A stretch of DNA of 53,348 bases from Scopulibacillus daqui. Its GTDB lineage: Bacteria; Bacillota; Bacilli; Bacillales; Sporolactobacillaceae. The position numbers were made by a program, and so were the translations under genes. Shown here piece after piece: positions 52,594 through 53,348 of this stretch. The notes beneath the pieces were generated by a model. That model was not told the origin of the DNA, searched no databases, and saw nothing but the letters and a program-made list of their open reading frames with translations. The stretch spans positions 1 to 53,348 of the forward strand of contig NZ_JAFBER010000020.1 in assembly GCF_016908855.1 (NCBI RefSeq), written 5' to 3'. Numbering within the stretch: the stretch's first letter is position 1; each line of letters begins with the position of its first letter.

Positions 52594-53253
52594 ATTTGTC
52601 TATAGATGTCGAAAGGGCTTAAAAAAATAATTTTTAAAAACGGGTTTAATTTATTGCTCGGCGCCGTCCTTATTTAAATAAAATATATTTTCGCCGTCAA
52701 AAAATGAAACATATGTTATTGAAGATTATGCCGATTATGAATGAATAAGGAATATTAGGCGTATTTTTCTGATAATATAACAGATAGAGCACTATATTTT
52801 GACAAAGTGCTCATATGAAAATGATTAAAAATAAAAGTTCCCAAAAGAGGGGTCAATAAATGGAAGGCAATAGATTCTAAAAAAAGAATGGTTGGATTTG
52901 GAAAGTGAAGCGGCTTCTAGGCTGATTTTTTTTTAATAATTTAAATCGAAAGGTTGCTGGTTTGATATTTTACATAATGGCGGTGATGGTCGCTTCCTGC
53001 ATCTTAAAGGCCAGTATTTAGTCTGCTGAAGGAACAAAAGAGCAAGAAAGATTTTGAACATTTATTGAAATAATTCATTAAGGATTTACATACAAGGTGA
53101 TATATACTATACTTCAACACACAGGTCTATAATGCTAAATGTACCAAACATAACCAAAAATACTCAATTATTTTTGACTCTGTTTCAACTGTCTACATCT
53201 CTCAAGGTACATGAGCATTGTAAGATCTGCCCTAAGTCAAACCCCGTATCCGT
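52594..53253. other. Gap with no gene recognised
   Basis: About 660 AT-rich bases without an ORF of supportable length. AAGAGGGG stands before an ATG at 52860, but that frame stops after six codons (MEGNRF). A TTTACA/TATACT-like promoter pair is possible near 53090-53115. No RNA motif or repeat is seen. Confidence 0.5.
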
Positions 53254-53348
53254 TTAAAGTGTACCCTTTGTAAAGGACATTTTAAAAAAAGCCTAGGCTA
53301 TTTTTAGAAGATGATCTCTGTATTGAACAGGGGTCATCCTTTTTAAAT
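53254..53348. repeat. Window-terminal inverted repeat, probable IS end (right copy)
   Basis: Exact reverse complement of bases 1-95. Reading in from the flank it begins AAAGTGTACCCTTTG, then a hairpin (GATGATCTC / GGGGTCATC) and a CCTTTTTAAAT run at the edge. The T run lies on the element side, so the hairpin would stop transcripts entering the element. No transposase sequence is included. Confidence 0.6.

Noticed and set aside
52860-52880. ATG after AAGAGGGG giving the six-residue peptide MEGNRF, followed in frame by a cationic KKNGWIWKVKRLLG stretch
   Set aside because: A TAA separates the two parts. A broken bacteriocin-like peptide is imaginable but there is nothing else to support it.

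Overview
The window is chromosomal DNA from an AT-rich, endospore-forming Firmicute of the Bacillaceae or a close relative. The evidence is CotF-type and jelly-roll spore surface proteins, SigB-type promoters, SAM (S-box) riboswitches, ComK, an intracellular subtilisin, SigI/RsgI, and a long block in the gene order known from the Bacillus subtilis yus/yur region. I cannot assign a species. The first and last 95 bases are perfect inverted copies of one another and look like the end of an insertion sequence, so the window probably runs between two copies of a repeat.

Left part (1-9.6 kb): an alpha/beta hydrolase, a zinc amidase, small membrane or hypothetical proteins, two tandem copies of an acidic/Cys-rich spore surface protein, a Cys/His/Arg-rich repeat protein, two overlapping DGQHR (DndB-like) genes with no dnd modification genes beside them, and a short ComK. 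9.7-12.6 kb is a leftward surface-glycan operon (glycosyltransferase 2, glycosyltransferase 4, polysaccharide pyruvyl transferase). Its first gene carries an in-frame stop codon. Two small DUF2642-like genes diverge from it, followed by an intracellular subtilisin, a frameshifted lspA relative that also lacks a catalytic Asp, an aromatic-acid-exporter-type protein and a NERD-domain protein.

Middle (18-27 kb): two near-duplicate AI-2E-family membrane proteins flank a small general-stress island with two good SigB promoters (one before csbD). Then come a CAP-domain secreted protein, a DUF488 protein, and a very large S13-type penicillin-binding protein made of two tandem domains. The second domain has lost two of its three catalytic motifs, and the gene appears to start at ATT.

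Right part (27-49 kb) is conserved housekeeping: yusN-like coat genes, a FadR-operator-controlled beta-oxidation operon (fadN-fadA-fadE), a structured leader before a small gene, yusI, gcvH, yusE, sigI-rsgI, yusD, a TlpA/ResA-like protein, an S-box-controlled short homoserine dehydrogenase, an S-box-controlled metNPQ methionine importer, yurZ and the sufCDSUB Fe-S assembly operon. The sigI-rsgI pair and the hom gene interrupt the B. subtilis order.

Directly after sufB is accessory DNA (49.1-53.3 kb). It holds a decayed tyrosine integrase followed by a compact set that looks like a type VII secretion toxin module: a candidate membrane immunity protein, a lipase with an N-terminal catalytic domain and a C-terminal helical domain (reverse-LXG layout, as in staphylococcal TslA), and a small WXG-motif helical partner. 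This module, the paired orphan DGQHR genes and the two-domain penicillin-binding protein are the most interesting parts of the window.
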